Source: Streptomyces xanthophaeus (GTDB taxonomy: Bacteria; Actinomycetota; Actinomycetes; Streptomycetales; Streptomycetaceae). From it: a stretch of DNA of 64,000 bases. Under the pieces are notes generated by a model. That model ran no database searches. It was not told where the DNA came from and saw only the letters and a list, made by a program, of their open reading frames with translations. Positions 53,356 to 61,313 of this stretch are shown here, one piece after another. Every line of letters starts with the position of its first letter. Position 1 is the first letter of the stretch. A program made the translations under genes and the position numbers. The DNA is taken from NCBI RefSeq assembly GCF_000725805.1, contig NZ_KL647134.1:124001-188000 (forward strand), in the 5' to 3' direction.

Positions 53356-53652
53356 ATGAGCCGCCAGTATCGACGGGTGCTCGATCGCCGCCCGTCGCAT
53401 GACGACCTCGTCGACCACCTGGTGCGCAGCACCGCGCTGCAGCGCGGTGAAGCCGCCCGGGTGGTGCTCGACGTGCTGGCGTACTTCGACGAGACGACCG
53501 AGGAGTTCGTCCGCCGCCGCCACCGTGAACTGCAGTCGGGCGGGGCGGTCAACGCGGACATCTTCGAGCGGATCGCGGCCGAGCTGCCGCACCGCGCCGT
53601 GGCGCCTCCGGAGCTCTCGCTCCGGCAGCTGCGCCGCATCGTCTACGGCTGA
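53356..53652 (+). CDS. Conserved hypothetical protein (98 aa) upstream of glmS
   Basis: This 98-residue protein is helical and charged: DDLVDHLVRSTALQRGEAARVVLDVLAYFDETTEEFVRRRHRELQ, then NADIFERIAAELPHRA and LSLRQLRRIVYG. There is no signal or membrane helix. I recognise it as a frequent neighbour of glmS in streptomycetes but not as a named family. Conservation of the place suggests a linked function. The ATG at 53356 is chosen because longer frames cross the hairpin. Confidence 0.7.
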   Translation: MSRQYRRVLDRRPSHDDLVDHLVRSTALQRGEAARVVLDVLAYFDETTEEFVRRRHRELQSGGAVNADIFERIAAELPHRAVAPPELSLRQLRRIVYG

Positions 53653-53717
53653 GCAGGTGGCCGCCGGGGCGGCCGCGTGCGGGTACACCAACCGGACTTC
53701 AGGAGGGGCAGAACCGT

Positions 53718-55535
53718 ATGTGTGGAATTGTCGGTTACATCGGCAAGCGTGACGTGGCACCGCTGCTGCTGGAAGGCCTGCAGCGCCTCGAATACCGCGG
53801 GTACGACTCCGCGGGCATCGTGGTCAACAGCCCGAAGGCCACCACCCTGAAGGTCGTCAAGGCCAAGGGCCGGGTCCGCGAGCTGGAGAGCCGCGTCCCC
53901 AAGCGCTTCGCCGGCACCACCGGCATCGCCCACACCCGCTGGGCCACGCACGGCGCGCCCAGCGACCTCAACTCGCACCCGCACCTCGACCCCGAGGGCA
54001 AGGTCGCCGTCGTCCACAACGGCATCGTCGACAACGCCTCCGAGCTGCGCGCCAAGCTGGAGGCCGAGGGCGTCGTCTTCGTCTCGGAGACCGACACCGA
54101 GGTGATCGTCCACCTGATCGCCCGCTCCGCCGCCGACTCCCTGGAGGAGAAGGTCCGCGAGGCCGTCAAGGCGATCGAGGGCACCTACGGCATCGCCGTC
54201 ATGCACGCCGACTTCGCCGACCGCATCGTCGTCGCCCGCAACGGCTCCCCCGTCATCCTCGGCATCGGCGAGAAGGAGATGCTCGTCGCCTCCGACGTCG
54301 CCGCGCTGATCGCCCACACCCGCCAGGTCGTCACCCTCAACGACGGCGAGATGGCCACCCTGAAGGCCGACGACTTCCGCACCTACACCACCAGCGGCAC
54401 GTCGACCACCGCCACCCCAGAGACCGTGGAGTGGGAGGCCGCCTCCTACGACATGGGCGGCCACGACACGTACATGCACAAGGAGATCTCCGAGCAGCCC
54501 GACGCGGTCGACCGCGTGCTGCGCGGCCGGATCGACGACCGCTTCAACACCGTGCACCTGGGCGGCCTGAACCTGGACCCGCGCGAGGCGCGCGGCATCC
54601 GCCGGGTCAAGATCCTGGGCTGCGGCACCTCCTACCACGCGGGCCTCATCGGCGCGGGCCTGATCGAGAGCCTGGCCCGCATCCCCGCGGACGCCGAGCC
54701 GGCCTCCGAGTTCCGCTACCGCAACCCGGTCGTGGACCCCGACACCCTGTACATCGCGGTCTCCCAGTCGGGTGAGACCTACGACGTGCTCGCGGCCGTG
54801 CAGGAGCTCAAGCGCAAGGGCGCCCGCGTCCTCGGCGTGGTCAACGTGGTGGGCTCCGCCATCGCCCGCGAGGCCGACGGCGGCGTGTACGTCCACGCGG
54901 GCCCCGAGGTCTGCGTCGTCTCCACCAAGTGCTTCACCAACACCGTGGTGGCCTTCGCGCTGCTCGCCGTGCACCTGGGCCGGATCCGGGACCTGTCGGT
55001 CACCGACGGCAAGCGGATCATCGAGGGCCTGCGCAAGCTGCCCGCGCAGATCCAGGAGATCCTCGAGGGCGAAGAGGACATCAAGAAGCTGGCGGCCGAG
55101 TACGCCGAGGCAAAGTCGATGATGTTCATCGGGCGGGTGCGCGGTTACCCGGTGGCCCTGGAGGCCTCCCTCAAGCTCAAGGAGATCTCCTACATCCACG
55201 CGGAGGCCTACCCGGCCTCCGAGCTCAAGCACGGTCCGCTCGCGCTCATCGAGCCGTCGCTGCCGACCGTCGCGATCGTGCCGGACGACTCCCTGCTGGA
55301 GAAGAACCGCGCGGCGCTGGAGGAGATCAAGGCCCGCAGCGGCCGGATCCTCGCGGTCGCCCACCGGGCGCAGGAGAAGGCGGACCACACCATCCTCGTG
55401 CCCAAGAACGAGGACGAGCTGGACCCGATCCTGATGGGCATCCCGCTCCAGCTGCTGGCCTACCACACCGCCCTGGCCCTGGGCCGGGACATCGACAAGC
55501 CGCGCAACCTGGCCAAGTCCGTCACCGTCGAGTAG
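53718..55535 (+). CDS. glmS: Glutamine--fructose-6-phosphate aminotransferase (isomerising)
   Basis: This 605-residue protein starts MCGIVGYIGKRDVAPLLLEGL; Cys2 becomes the N-terminal nucleophile after Met removal. The glutaminase domain has HTRWATHGAPSDLNSHPH and HNGIVDNASELR. Two SIS sugar-isomerase domains follow, with ILGCGTSYHAG, AVSQSGETYDVLAAVQ, and the C-terminal DKPRNLAKSVTVE. It makes glucosamine-6-phosphate for peptidoglycan. An AGGAGG site lies 12 bases upstream. There is no glmS ribozyme-like region, as expected outside Firmicutes. Confidence 0.97.
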   Translation: MCGIVGYIGKRDVAPLLLEGLQRLEYRGYDSAGIVVNSPKATTLKVVKAKGRVRELESRVPKRFAGTTGIAHTRWATHGAPSDLNSHPHLDPEGKVAVVHNGIVDNASELRAKLEAEGVVFVSETDTEVIVHLIARSAADSLEEKVREAVKAIEGTYGIAVMHADFADRIVVARNGSPVILGIGEKEMLVASDVAALIAHTRQVVTLNDGEMATLKADDFRTYTTSGTSTTATPETVEWEAASYDMGGHDTYMHKEISEQPDAVDRVLRGRIDDRFNTVHLGGLNLDPREARGIRRVKILGCGTSYHAGLIGAGLIESLARIPADAEPASEFRYRNPVVDPDTLYIAVSQSGETYDVLAAVQELKRKGARVLGVVNVVGSAIAREADGGVYVHAGPEVCVVSTKCFTNTVVAFALLAVHLGRIRDLSVTDGKRIIEGLRKLPAQIQEILEGEEDIKKLAAEYAEAKSMMFIGRVRGYPVALEASLKLKEISYIHAEAYPASELKHGPLALIEPSLPTVAIVPDDSLLEKNRAALEEIKARSGRILAVAHRAQEKADHTILVPKNEDELDPILMGIPLQLLAYHTALALGRDIDKPRNLAKSVTVE

Positions 55536-55555
55536 ACGGCGGGCGCACGCACGGC

Positions 55556-55590
55556 AGGACGGCCCCCCGGGATCCCCGGGGGGCCGTCCT
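55556..55590. terminator. Bidirectional terminator after glmS
   Basis: AGGACGGCCCCCCGGG pairs exactly with its complement around ATC, a 16-bp stem 21 bases after the glmS stop. The next gene converges on it. Confidence 0.8.
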
Positions 55591-55634
55591 CGCTTCCGCT
55601 ACCGCTTCCGGCTCCGCTGCCGGCCGTGCCCCGC

Positions 55635-56204
55635 TCAGCCCGCGGCGACCGCCCCGCGGCGCGAGGTCCGGCCCAGCGTCGTCGGCCAGTGCGCCAGCGC
55701 CGCGGTCGCCCCGTACCAGGCCAGCAGCCCGGAGACGGCGGCCACCCAGCCGGCCACCTTGCCCAGCGAGCTGCTGTCGGCGAAGGCGCCTATCGCCAGG
55801 AGCACCAGGGAGAGGGTGAACAGTCCGTACACGCCCTGTCCGAACAGTCCGCCCGTCGCACCCAGCGTGAGGGTGATCCCGAGGAGGGCGAACAGGACGA
55901 GGAACGTTCCGGCCGCGTCTGCCGAAACCTTTCCGTCGGCTCCTGCGGCCCAGGTGAACCAGAAGGCACCGAGACCCGCGAACGCCGTGCCGTTGAAGCC
56001 GTTGCCGCCGCGGAATTCGAGGACTCCGAGGACGAACAGGGCGAGACCGCCGACGTAGGTCGCGAGCGACACGGAGTCGGCCGCGCTCACACCGTCGATG
56101 ATCCCGGTGTGGCCGATACCGAACGCGAGAAGGGTGAGACCCAGGGCGATGTGCCCGAGGGTCGAAGTCGAGGCCGTGCTTCCCGCAGAGACACCATTGT
56201 CCAC
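55635..56204 (-). CDS. GPR1/FUN34/YaaH-like (SatP) acetate transporter-type membrane protein
   Basis: This 189-residue protein has six membrane helices with small-residue pores: LGHIALGLTLLAFGIGHTG, LATYVGGLALFVLGVLEF, TAFAGLGAFWFTWAAG, FLVLFALLGITLTLGA, GLFTLSLVLLAIGAF and AGWVAAVSGLLAWYGATAAL. The length and order match SatP, though the N-terminal NPAPLGL-type signature is diverged to STLGHIALG. It may move acetate or ammonium. A GAAGGGAG site precedes the GTG start, which is clear. Confidence 0.75.
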   Translation of the reverse strand: MDNGVSAGSTASTSTLGHIALGLTLLAFGIGHTGIIDGVSAADSVSLATYVGGLALFVLGVLEFRGGNGFNGTAFAGLGAFWFTWAAGADGKVSADAAGTFLVLFALLGITLTLGATGGLFGQGVYGLFTLSLVLLAIGAFADSSSLGKVAGWVAAVSGLLAWYGATAALAHWPTTLGRTSRRGAVAAG

Positions 56205-56302
56205 GGCGGGCTCCCTTCGATCTGCAGTTGTTTGCTGCGTCCCAGCAGCATTTATCTACCCTTTACACGGGTGCACAACCGCACAACCGGCTTCACAGAC
56301 GG

Positions 56303-56836
56303 TCACGGAATGACAACAACGGGTCGCTGTGCCCGCTTGGCCAGCCGGCCCGCCACCGAGCCGAAGATCCGGCCGACGAGTCCGTGCGTCGAACCGACCA
56401 CGATGGCGTCGGCCGAGTACTCGCGGCCGACCTCCTCCAGCTCATGGCAGATGTCACCGCCGCGTTCGACCAGGATCCACGGCACTTCCGACAGGTAGTC
56501 GGCGCAGGCCAGCTCCAGCCCCAGAACCTCGGTGCGATGGTCCGGCACGTCCACGAAGACGGGCGGCTCACAGCCGGCCCACACCGTGGTGGGCAGCCGG
56601 TTGGCCACATGGACGATGATCAGACCGGATCCGGAGCGGCGGGCCATCCCGATGGCGTACGCGAGCGCGCGTTCGCTGGAGGTGGATCCGTCGAATCCCA
56701 CAACGACTCCGTGCCGGAAGGCCGGATCGCAGGGAAGGCGTGTCTGTTCCACCGCGCGCAGATCGGCGGCCGACGCGGGGTCGGCGAGGCGTTTGCGCTT
56801 GCGGTCCGCGGGTTCGGAGGATTCGTGACCGGCCAT
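56303..56836 (-). CDS. Universal stress protein (UspA family)
   Basis: The 177-residue protein has one UspA domain: VVVGFDGSTSSERALAYAIGMA at the start and the ATP-type motif GSTHGLVGRIFGSVAGRLAKRAQRPVVVIP at the end (G-x2-G-x9-G-S). Residues 1-35 are a charged, Lys/Arg/Ala-rich leader. ATP binding is likely. The ATG has only a weak GAGA site, so the start is less sure. Two perfect dyads lie 77 to 115 bases upstream. Confidence 0.85.
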   Translation of the reverse strand: MAGHESSEPADRKRKRLADPASAADLRAVEQTRLPCDPAFRHGVVVGFDGSTSSERALAYAIGMARRSGSGLIIVHVANRLPTTVWAGCEPPVFVDVPDHRTEVLGLELACADYLSEVPWILVERGGDICHELEEVGREYSADAIVVGSTHGLVGRIFGSVAGRLAKRAQRPVVVIP

Positions 56837-56912
56837 GGGTGTCTCGGCGAAGAGGTCCTTGGAGGAAGCAACAGGGGCGAAATCGGCGACGCTGGGTAAC
56901 GGAGCTCTGTCC

Positions 56913-56951
56913 GGGAAGCATCTTCCCAAGCCCGTACCCACCAGGGTACGG
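56913..56951. promoter_or_regulatory. Two perfect dyads upstream of the universal stress gene (in the 56837-57158 gap)
   Basis: GGGAAG-CAT-CTTCCC (56913-56927) and CCGTACCC-ACCA-GGGTACGG (56932-56951) sit side by side in the 322-base gap between the divergent universal stress and adpA-side genes. Both arms are exact. They could be operators or a stem-loop pair. The rest of the gap shows no gene. Confidence 0.4.
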
Positions 56952-57158
56952 CGACACTCCCGTCCTGCACAGGGCATGCCGCCCTTGGAGAGCGTCCCAG
57001 GGAGCATGCCGGAGGGAGCGCGCCTTGGCAATGGCCGCTGGCCCCTACAGCCAGTGACGAACGGGCACCGTGCCACCCTTGCGCGCAGTGACCGAGCCCC
57101 GCCGCGGGACGTTGGACAGGCGTCCGACCGTCCAGGAAGAGCCCGCAGGGAGCACGCC

Positions 57159-57593
57159 GTGCCCGGCCATCCGGTACACCCCGTCCAGCCCGCCCAGCCG
57201 ACTCGAGGCCTCCGGTCCACCCGGTCCGCACAACCGGCCCCTCAATTCCCGCCGCCTCCGCTTCACCCGTCCGTGCACCCCGCCAGACGCCCTCAGGACG
57301 ACCCGGCGGGTGACGTGGTGCGCTGGGCCGCCTTCAGCTGCCTGCTCGTCCCGGTGGTCCTCGTGGTCTACGGGACCTCCTACGGCGGGGCGGCGGTCGC
57401 CACCCTCGGCCTGTGCGCCGTCACGGCCGCCTGCCGGGTACTGCTGCGCCACTCGGAGAAGGCGGAACGGGCCGCGGTCGCGGTCCTCGCACAGGAGCCG
57501 CTCCCCTCCGGTCCGCGCGGCCGGCACTCGCGCGGCGGGGCCGCTGCGCACCACGGCTGCCGGGCCGCCGACCGCACATCCCCTCAAGACTGA
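57159..57593 (+). CDS. Conserved hypothetical membrane protein upstream of adpA
   Basis: This 144-residue protein has a Pro/Arg-rich N-terminal part (about 45 residues), then DDPAGDVVRWAAFSCLLVPVVLVVYG and GGAAVATLGLCAVTAACRVLLR, two membrane helices. A basic, His/Arg/Gly-rich tail follows (GPRGRHSRGGAAAHHG). From memory, similar small proteins precede adpA in other streptomycetes. GTG 57159 with CAGGGAG 8 bases upstream is the best start; the frame stays open well upstream without one. Confidence 0.6.
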   Translation: MPGHPVHPVQPAQPTRGLRSTRSAQPAPQFPPPPLHPSVHPARRPQDDPAGDVVRWAAFSCLLVPVVLVVYGTSYGGAAVATLGLCAVTAACRVLLRHSEKAERAAVAVLAQEPLPSGPRGRHSRGGAAAHHGCRAADRTSPQD

Positions 57594-57969
57594 CTGGTTC
57601 GCACACCCACACCCGCTAGTTTTCAGCCAACTTCCCGGCAAGGTGCCCCCCTTGCCGGAATGTCCCCCCAACCCCCCTACCACCAGCGACGACACGGCTC
57701 GGGGGGCGCCGGGACCCTATGGGTACTGGCCATGGCCGGGCAGCGCGCTTCCCACCCAGGTAGCGGAGTGGAACGCTTCCTGATCGAATGCTTTTCGCCA
57801 AGTTGCCAAGTCGACATAGCGCTGCGTGCTGAACTTGTCACGCCGACACCACGGGACGCAGTAGATTCGATCATGTATTTACAGCGGGGGATCCACGTGC
57901 AAGGCCGAGGGGAAACGTGCAGGTGCGACCAGACCAAGGAGTCGCGACACCCAAGGGGGGCTTAGCGCC
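57594..57969 (+). promoter_or_regulatory. adpA upstream region (376 bases)
   Basis: This gap starts with a terminator hairpin (57635-57658) for the previous gene. From 57780 the base composition drops in GC (TTGCCAAGTTGCC-like reverse TGGC motifs, CTTGTCACGCC and TAGATT near 57862), typical of the adpA promoter. I could not find a perfect autoregulator-receptor palindrome. AAGGGG near 57950 could be the ribosome site. Confidence 0.5.
57635..57658 (+). terminator. Terminator after the adpA-upstream gene
   Basis: CCGGCAAGG pairs with CCTTGCCGG around a 6-base loop, 41 bases after the stop; outer bases extend the stem by an unpaired C. There is no U-tract. Confidence 0.55.
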
Positions 57970-59142
57970 ATGAGCCAGGATTCCACCGCCGTCGTCGCGG
58001 ACGCCGGCCGGAAGCTCGCGGGGCGTCGCCGCAGGGAGATCGTCGCGGTGCTGCTCTTCAGCGGCGGACCGATCTTCGAGAGCTCCATTCCACTCTCCGT
58101 GTTCGGCATTGACCGGCAGGACGCGGGAGTTCCACGCTATCGACTGCTCGTGTGCGCCGGTGAGGACGGTCCGCTCAGGACCACCGGCGGGCTCGAACTG
58201 ACTGCGCCGTACGGGTTGGAGGCGATCGCCCGGGCAGGCACGGTCGTCGTTCCCGCATGGCGTTCCATCACTTCACCGCCGCCGCCCGAGGCGCTCGACG
58301 CACTGCGTCTGGCGCACGAGGAGGGGGCCCGGATCGTCGGACTGTGCACGGGAGCCTTCGTGCTCGCCGCCGCCGGTCTGCTGGACGGCCGGCCCGCGAC
58401 GACGCACTGGATGTACGCGCCGACGCTGGCCAAGAGGTACCCGTCCGTCCATGTCGATCCGCGCGAACTGTTCGTCGACGACGGCGACGTGCTCACCTCC
58501 GCGGGCACGGCGGCCGGAATCGACCTGTGCCTGCACATCGTGCGCACGGACCACGGCAGCGAGGCGGCCGGGGCCCTGGCCCGCAGGCTCGTCGTCCCGC
58601 CGCGCCGGACGGGCGGCCAGGAGCGCTACCTCGACCGGTCGCTGCCGGAGGAGATCGGCGCCGACCCGCTGGCCGAGGTCGTCGCCTGGGCGCTGGAACA
58701 CCTCCACGAGCAGTTCGACGTGGAGACCCTCGCCGCCCGCGCCTACATGAGCAGGCGCACCTTCGACCGGCGGTTCCGCTCGCTCACCGGCAGCGCCCCG
58801 CTCCAGTGGCTGATCACCCAGCGGGTGCTCCAGGCACAGCGGCTGCTGGAGACCTCCGACTACTCGGTGGACGAGGTCGCCGGGCGCTGCGGGTTCCGCT
58901 CGCCCGTCGCCCTGCGCGGGCACTTCCGGCGGCAGCTGGGTTCCTCCCCGGCCGCGTACCGCTCCGCCTACCGGGCACGGCGGCCGCAGGCCGACGTGGC
59001 GCAGGTCTCCCAGCTCTCGGAGAGCCCCGTTCCGCACCAGCGCACTCCGCAGCCCCAGCGGGCGGCGGCGGCCCTGGCCGCGGCCGGGCCGACGGTGACG
59101 GAGCTGTACTCCCCGGGCCGGGTCCTGCGCGAGCACGCGTAG
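57970..59142 (+). CDS. adpA: AdpA, AraC/XylS-family developmental master regulator, lacking a TTA codon
   Basis: This 390-residue protein has an N-terminal DJ-1/PfpI-like dimerisation domain (~25-195, with FSGGPIFESSIPLSVFG and GLCTGAFVLAAAGLLDG) and a C-terminal AraC HTH (~228-335, FDVETLAARAYMSRRTFDRRF and SVDEVAGRCGFRSPVALRGHF). AdpA binds TGGCSNGWWY sites and drives aerial growth and secondary metabolism. Its usual TTA codon, which makes it dependent on the bldA tRNA, is absent: I read every codon and all leucines are CTC/CTG, with one TTG at residue 83. Orn lies next, as in other streptomycetes. The tail is Ala/Pro/Gln-rich. Confidence 0.95.
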   Translation: MSQDSTAVVADAGRKLAGRRRREIVAVLLFSGGPIFESSIPLSVFGIDRQDAGVPRYRLLVCAGEDGPLRTTGGLELTAPYGLEAIARAGTVVVPAWRSITSPPPPEALDALRLAHEEGARIVGLCTGAFVLAAAGLLDGRPATTHWMYAPTLAKRYPSVHVDPRELFVDDGDVLTSAGTAAGIDLCLHIVRTDHGSEAAGALARRLVVPPRRTGGQERYLDRSLPEEIGADPLAEVVAWALEHLHEQFDVETLAARAYMSRRTFDRRFRSLTGSAPLQWLITQRVLQAQRLLETSDYSVDEVAGRCGFRSPVALRGHFRRQLGSSPAAYRSAYRARRPQADVAQVSQLSESPVPHQRTPQPQRAAAALAAAGPTVTELYSPGRVLREHA

Positions 59143-59172
59143 CGTCCGTCCCGTCCCGGACACCGCACGACA

Positions 59173-59208
59173 CGGGTCCCCCCTCGGCCACCGCCGAGGG
59201 GGGACCCG
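59173..59208 (+). terminator. Terminator between adpA and orn
   Basis: CGGGTCCCCCCTCGGC and its complement close CACC, a perfect 16-bp stem 30 bases after the adpA stop. It isolates adpA from orn. Confidence 0.8.
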
Positions 59209-59304
59209 CGCGTACGTCCCGTCCCGCCGGCCCGTGCGCCGCAGTCCGGTACCGGACCCCGCGGGCACGGCCGGATGCCGCGGGGAGCGCATAAGGTGGG
59301 GCGC

Positions 59305-59907
59305 ATGAACGATCGCATGGTGTGGATCGACTGCGAGATGACCGGGCTCTCGTTGACGGACGACGCACTTATCGAGGTGGCCGCACTGGTCACCGACTCG
59401 GAGCTCAACGTGCTCGGCGAAGGCGTGGACATCGTGATCCGCCCGCCGGACGCCGCCCTGGAGACCATGCCCGACGTGGTGCGCGAGATGCACACCGCTT
59501 CCGGACTGCTCGACGAGCTGGCCGGCGGGACCACCCTCGCGGACGCCGAGGCGCAGGTCCTGGCGTACGTACGGGAACACGTCAAGGAGCCCCGCAAGGC
59601 CCCGCTCTGCGGGAACTCGGTCGGCACCGACCGCGGGTTCCTGCTGCGCGACATGGCCGCGTTGGAGGGCTACCTGCACTACCGGATCGTGGACGTGTCC
59701 TCGGTCAAGGAGCTGGCGCGCCGCTGGTACCCGCGGGCGTACTTCAACAGCCCGCCGAAGAACGGCAACCACCGGGCGCTCGCGGACATCAAGGAGTCCA
59801 TCGCCGAGCTGCGCTACTACCGGGAAGCGGTCTTCGTTCCGCAGCCCGGTCCCGACTCGGACACCGCCCGGACCATCGCCGCCAAGCACGTCGTGCCGGG
59901 CGAGTAG
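59305..59907 (+). CDS. orn: Oligoribonuclease
   Basis: This 200-residue DEDDh exonuclease starts [12 protein letters not shown] with Asp9 and Glu11, then [12 protein letters not shown], and ends the active site with [13 protein letters not shown] (His and Asp). It degrades 2- to 5-nt RNA and pGpG, so it can affect cyclic-di-GMP turnover and development. It is slightly longer than E. coli Orn owing to a C-terminal tail. Start ATG at 59305; a longer in-frame start adds a non-conserved leader. Its place downstream of adpA is conserved. Confidence 0.96.
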   Translation: MNDRMVWIDCEMTGLSLTDDALIEVAALVTDSELNVLGEGVDIVIRPPDAALETMPDVVREMHTASGLLDELAGGTTLADAEAQVLAYVREHVKEPRKAPLCGNSVGTDRGFLLRDMAALEGYLHYRIVDVSSVKELARRWYPRAYFNSPPKNGNHRALADIKESIAELRYYREAVFVPQPGPDSDTARTIAAKHVVPGE

Positions 59908-60012
59908 GACCGGTCGCCGCCCCTCCGGAGAGGGGCGCGGGGAACGGGGGCGCGAGCACCCTCCCGGACCCTGTACCCTTTTCTTCGGCCGGTCGGTTTT
60001 CCGACCGGACAT

Positions 60013-60086
60013 GGTGGGTGTAGCTCAGCTGGTAGAGCACCTGGTTGTGGTCCAGGTGGCCGCGGGTTCAAGTCCCGTCACTCACC
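60013..60086 (+). tRNA. tRNA-His (anticodon GTG)
   Basis: A full cloverleaf can be drawn: acceptor GTGGGTG (60014-60020) with CACTCAC, D arm GCTC...GAGC, anticodon stem CCTGG/CCAGG around GTG at 60047-60049, T arm with TTCAAGT. G at 60013 pairs with C60086 as the extra G-1 typical of tRNA-His. A terminator follows 5 bases later. Confidence 0.97.
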
Positions 60087-60091
60087 CTGAA

Positions 60092-60129
60092 AGAGGGCCC
60101 CGGTCCGCGGAAGCGGACCGGGGCCCTCT
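60092..60129. terminator. Terminator between tRNA-His and cebR
   Basis: AGAGGGCCCCGGTCCGC and its complement form a perfect 17-bp stem with a GGAA loop. It can end both the tRNA and the convergent cebR transcript. Confidence 0.85.
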
Positions 60130-60167
60130 GCGTTTCGCTCCAGGGGCGGCCCTGTCCGCCCTGCCCC

Positions 60168-61211
60168 TCAGGACGACTCCCGGACCACCAGCTCGGTCGG
60201 CAGCACGACGGCGTTCCAGCCCGGCTTCCCCGGGGCTCCGCGGTGCTCCGCGATGTGCTCCAGGAGCACCCGCGCCATGGTCCGGCCCATCTCCTCGATC
60301 GGCTGCCGGACGCTGGTCAGCGGCGGGTCCATGTGCCGGGCCACCACCGAGTCGTCGAAGCCGATGAGGGCCACGTCCTGCGGGATGCGCCGGCCGGCCG
60401 CGCGCAGCTCCCGGCGGGCGCCCGCGGCCATCACGTCGGAGGCGGCGAAGACCGCGTCCAGCGCGGGGCGGCGCGCCAGCAGTTCGCGCATGGCGCGGCG
60501 GCCGCCGTCCTCGGTGAAGTCGCCGACCGCGACCAGCTCCTCGTCGACGGGGTGTCCGGCGGCGGCGAGGGCCTGCCGGTAGCCGTCGAGGCGGCACTGG
60601 GCCCCGTACACGTCCAGCGGGCCGGTGATCGTGGCGATGGCTCGGCGGCCCCGGCCCAGCAGGTGGCGCACGGCCTCGGCCGCGCCCGCCAGGTTGTCGG
60701 AGTCCACGTACGGCAGCGGTTCGGCGGCCGAGCGGCGGCCGCTGATCACGGCCGGGATGCCCAGTTCGGCCAGCAGCTCGGGCAGCGGGTCCCCGGCGTG
60801 GACGGACACCAGCAGGACCCCGTCGACGCGGTGCCCGGACAGGTACTGGGCCAGGCGGCGGCGCTCACGGTCGTTGCCCGCGAGGGTGAGGACGAGCTGC
60901 ACGTCGGTCTCGGCGAGCGTGGCGCCGACCCCGCGGACCACGTCGGAGAAGTACGGCTCGGCGAAGAAGCGGGCCTCGGGCTCGGGGATCACGAGCGCGA
61001 TGGCGTCGGTGCGGTTGGCCGCGAGGGCGCGGGCCGCGCGGTTGGGTACGTACCCCAGCTCGGCGACGGCGGCCTCGACCGCGGCCTTGGTGTGCTCGCT
61101 GACCTTGGAGGAGCCGTTGATCACCCGGGAGACCGTGCCGCGCCCCACTCCGGCGCGCGCCGCCACCTCCTCCAGGGTCGGCCGTCCCCCACTGCGCCCG
61201 TGCCCGTTCAT
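60168..61211 (-). CDS. cebR: CebR-like LacI-family repressor of cellobiose uptake
   Basis: This 347-residue LacI repressor has an N-terminal HTH (LEEVAARAGVGRGTVSRVINGSSKVSEHTK) and a PBP-type sugar domain. Its divergent promoter holds the perfect CebR box TGGGAGCGCTCCCA, and the next genes are a cebEFG-type transporter. CebR releases DNA when cellobiose or cellotriose binds. Place and operator support the name; sugar specificity is inferred. In Streptomyces the CebR regulon also covers secreted cellulases. Confidence 0.88.
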   Translation of the reverse strand: MNGHGRSGGRPTLEEVAARAGVGRGTVSRVINGSSKVSEHTKAAVEAAVAELGYVPNRAARALAANRTDAIALVIPEPEARFFAEPYFSDVVRGVGATLAETDVQLVLTLAGNDRERRRLAQYLSGHRVDGVLLVSVHAGDPLPELLAELGIPAVISGRRSAAEPLPYVDSDNLAGAAEAVRHLLGRGRRAIATITGPLDVYGAQCRLDGYRQALAAAGHPVDEELVAVGDFTEDGGRRAMRELLARRPALDAVFAASDVMAAGARRELRAAGRRIPQDVALIGFDDSVVARHMDPPLTSVRQPIEEMGRTMARVLLEHIAEHRGAPGKPGWNAVVLPTELVVRESS

Positions 61212-61249
61212 GGCTTCCTCCCGGTTGTGAATCTACCCCTTGACGCGCG

Positions 61250-61263
61250 TGGGAGCGCTCCCA
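61250..61263. promoter_or_regulatory. CebR operator in the cebR/cebE divergent promoter
   Basis: TGGGAGCGCTCCCA is a perfect 14-base palindrome, identical to the CebR box. It begins 4 bases after a TTGACG -35-like hexamer (61240-61245), so bound repressor would cover the spacer of the cebE promoter. Confidence 0.92.
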
Positions 61264-61313
61264 CAGTGTGTCTCAGAACACCGGCACGTTCTCGTCCTTC
61301 AGGGAGGATGCAC

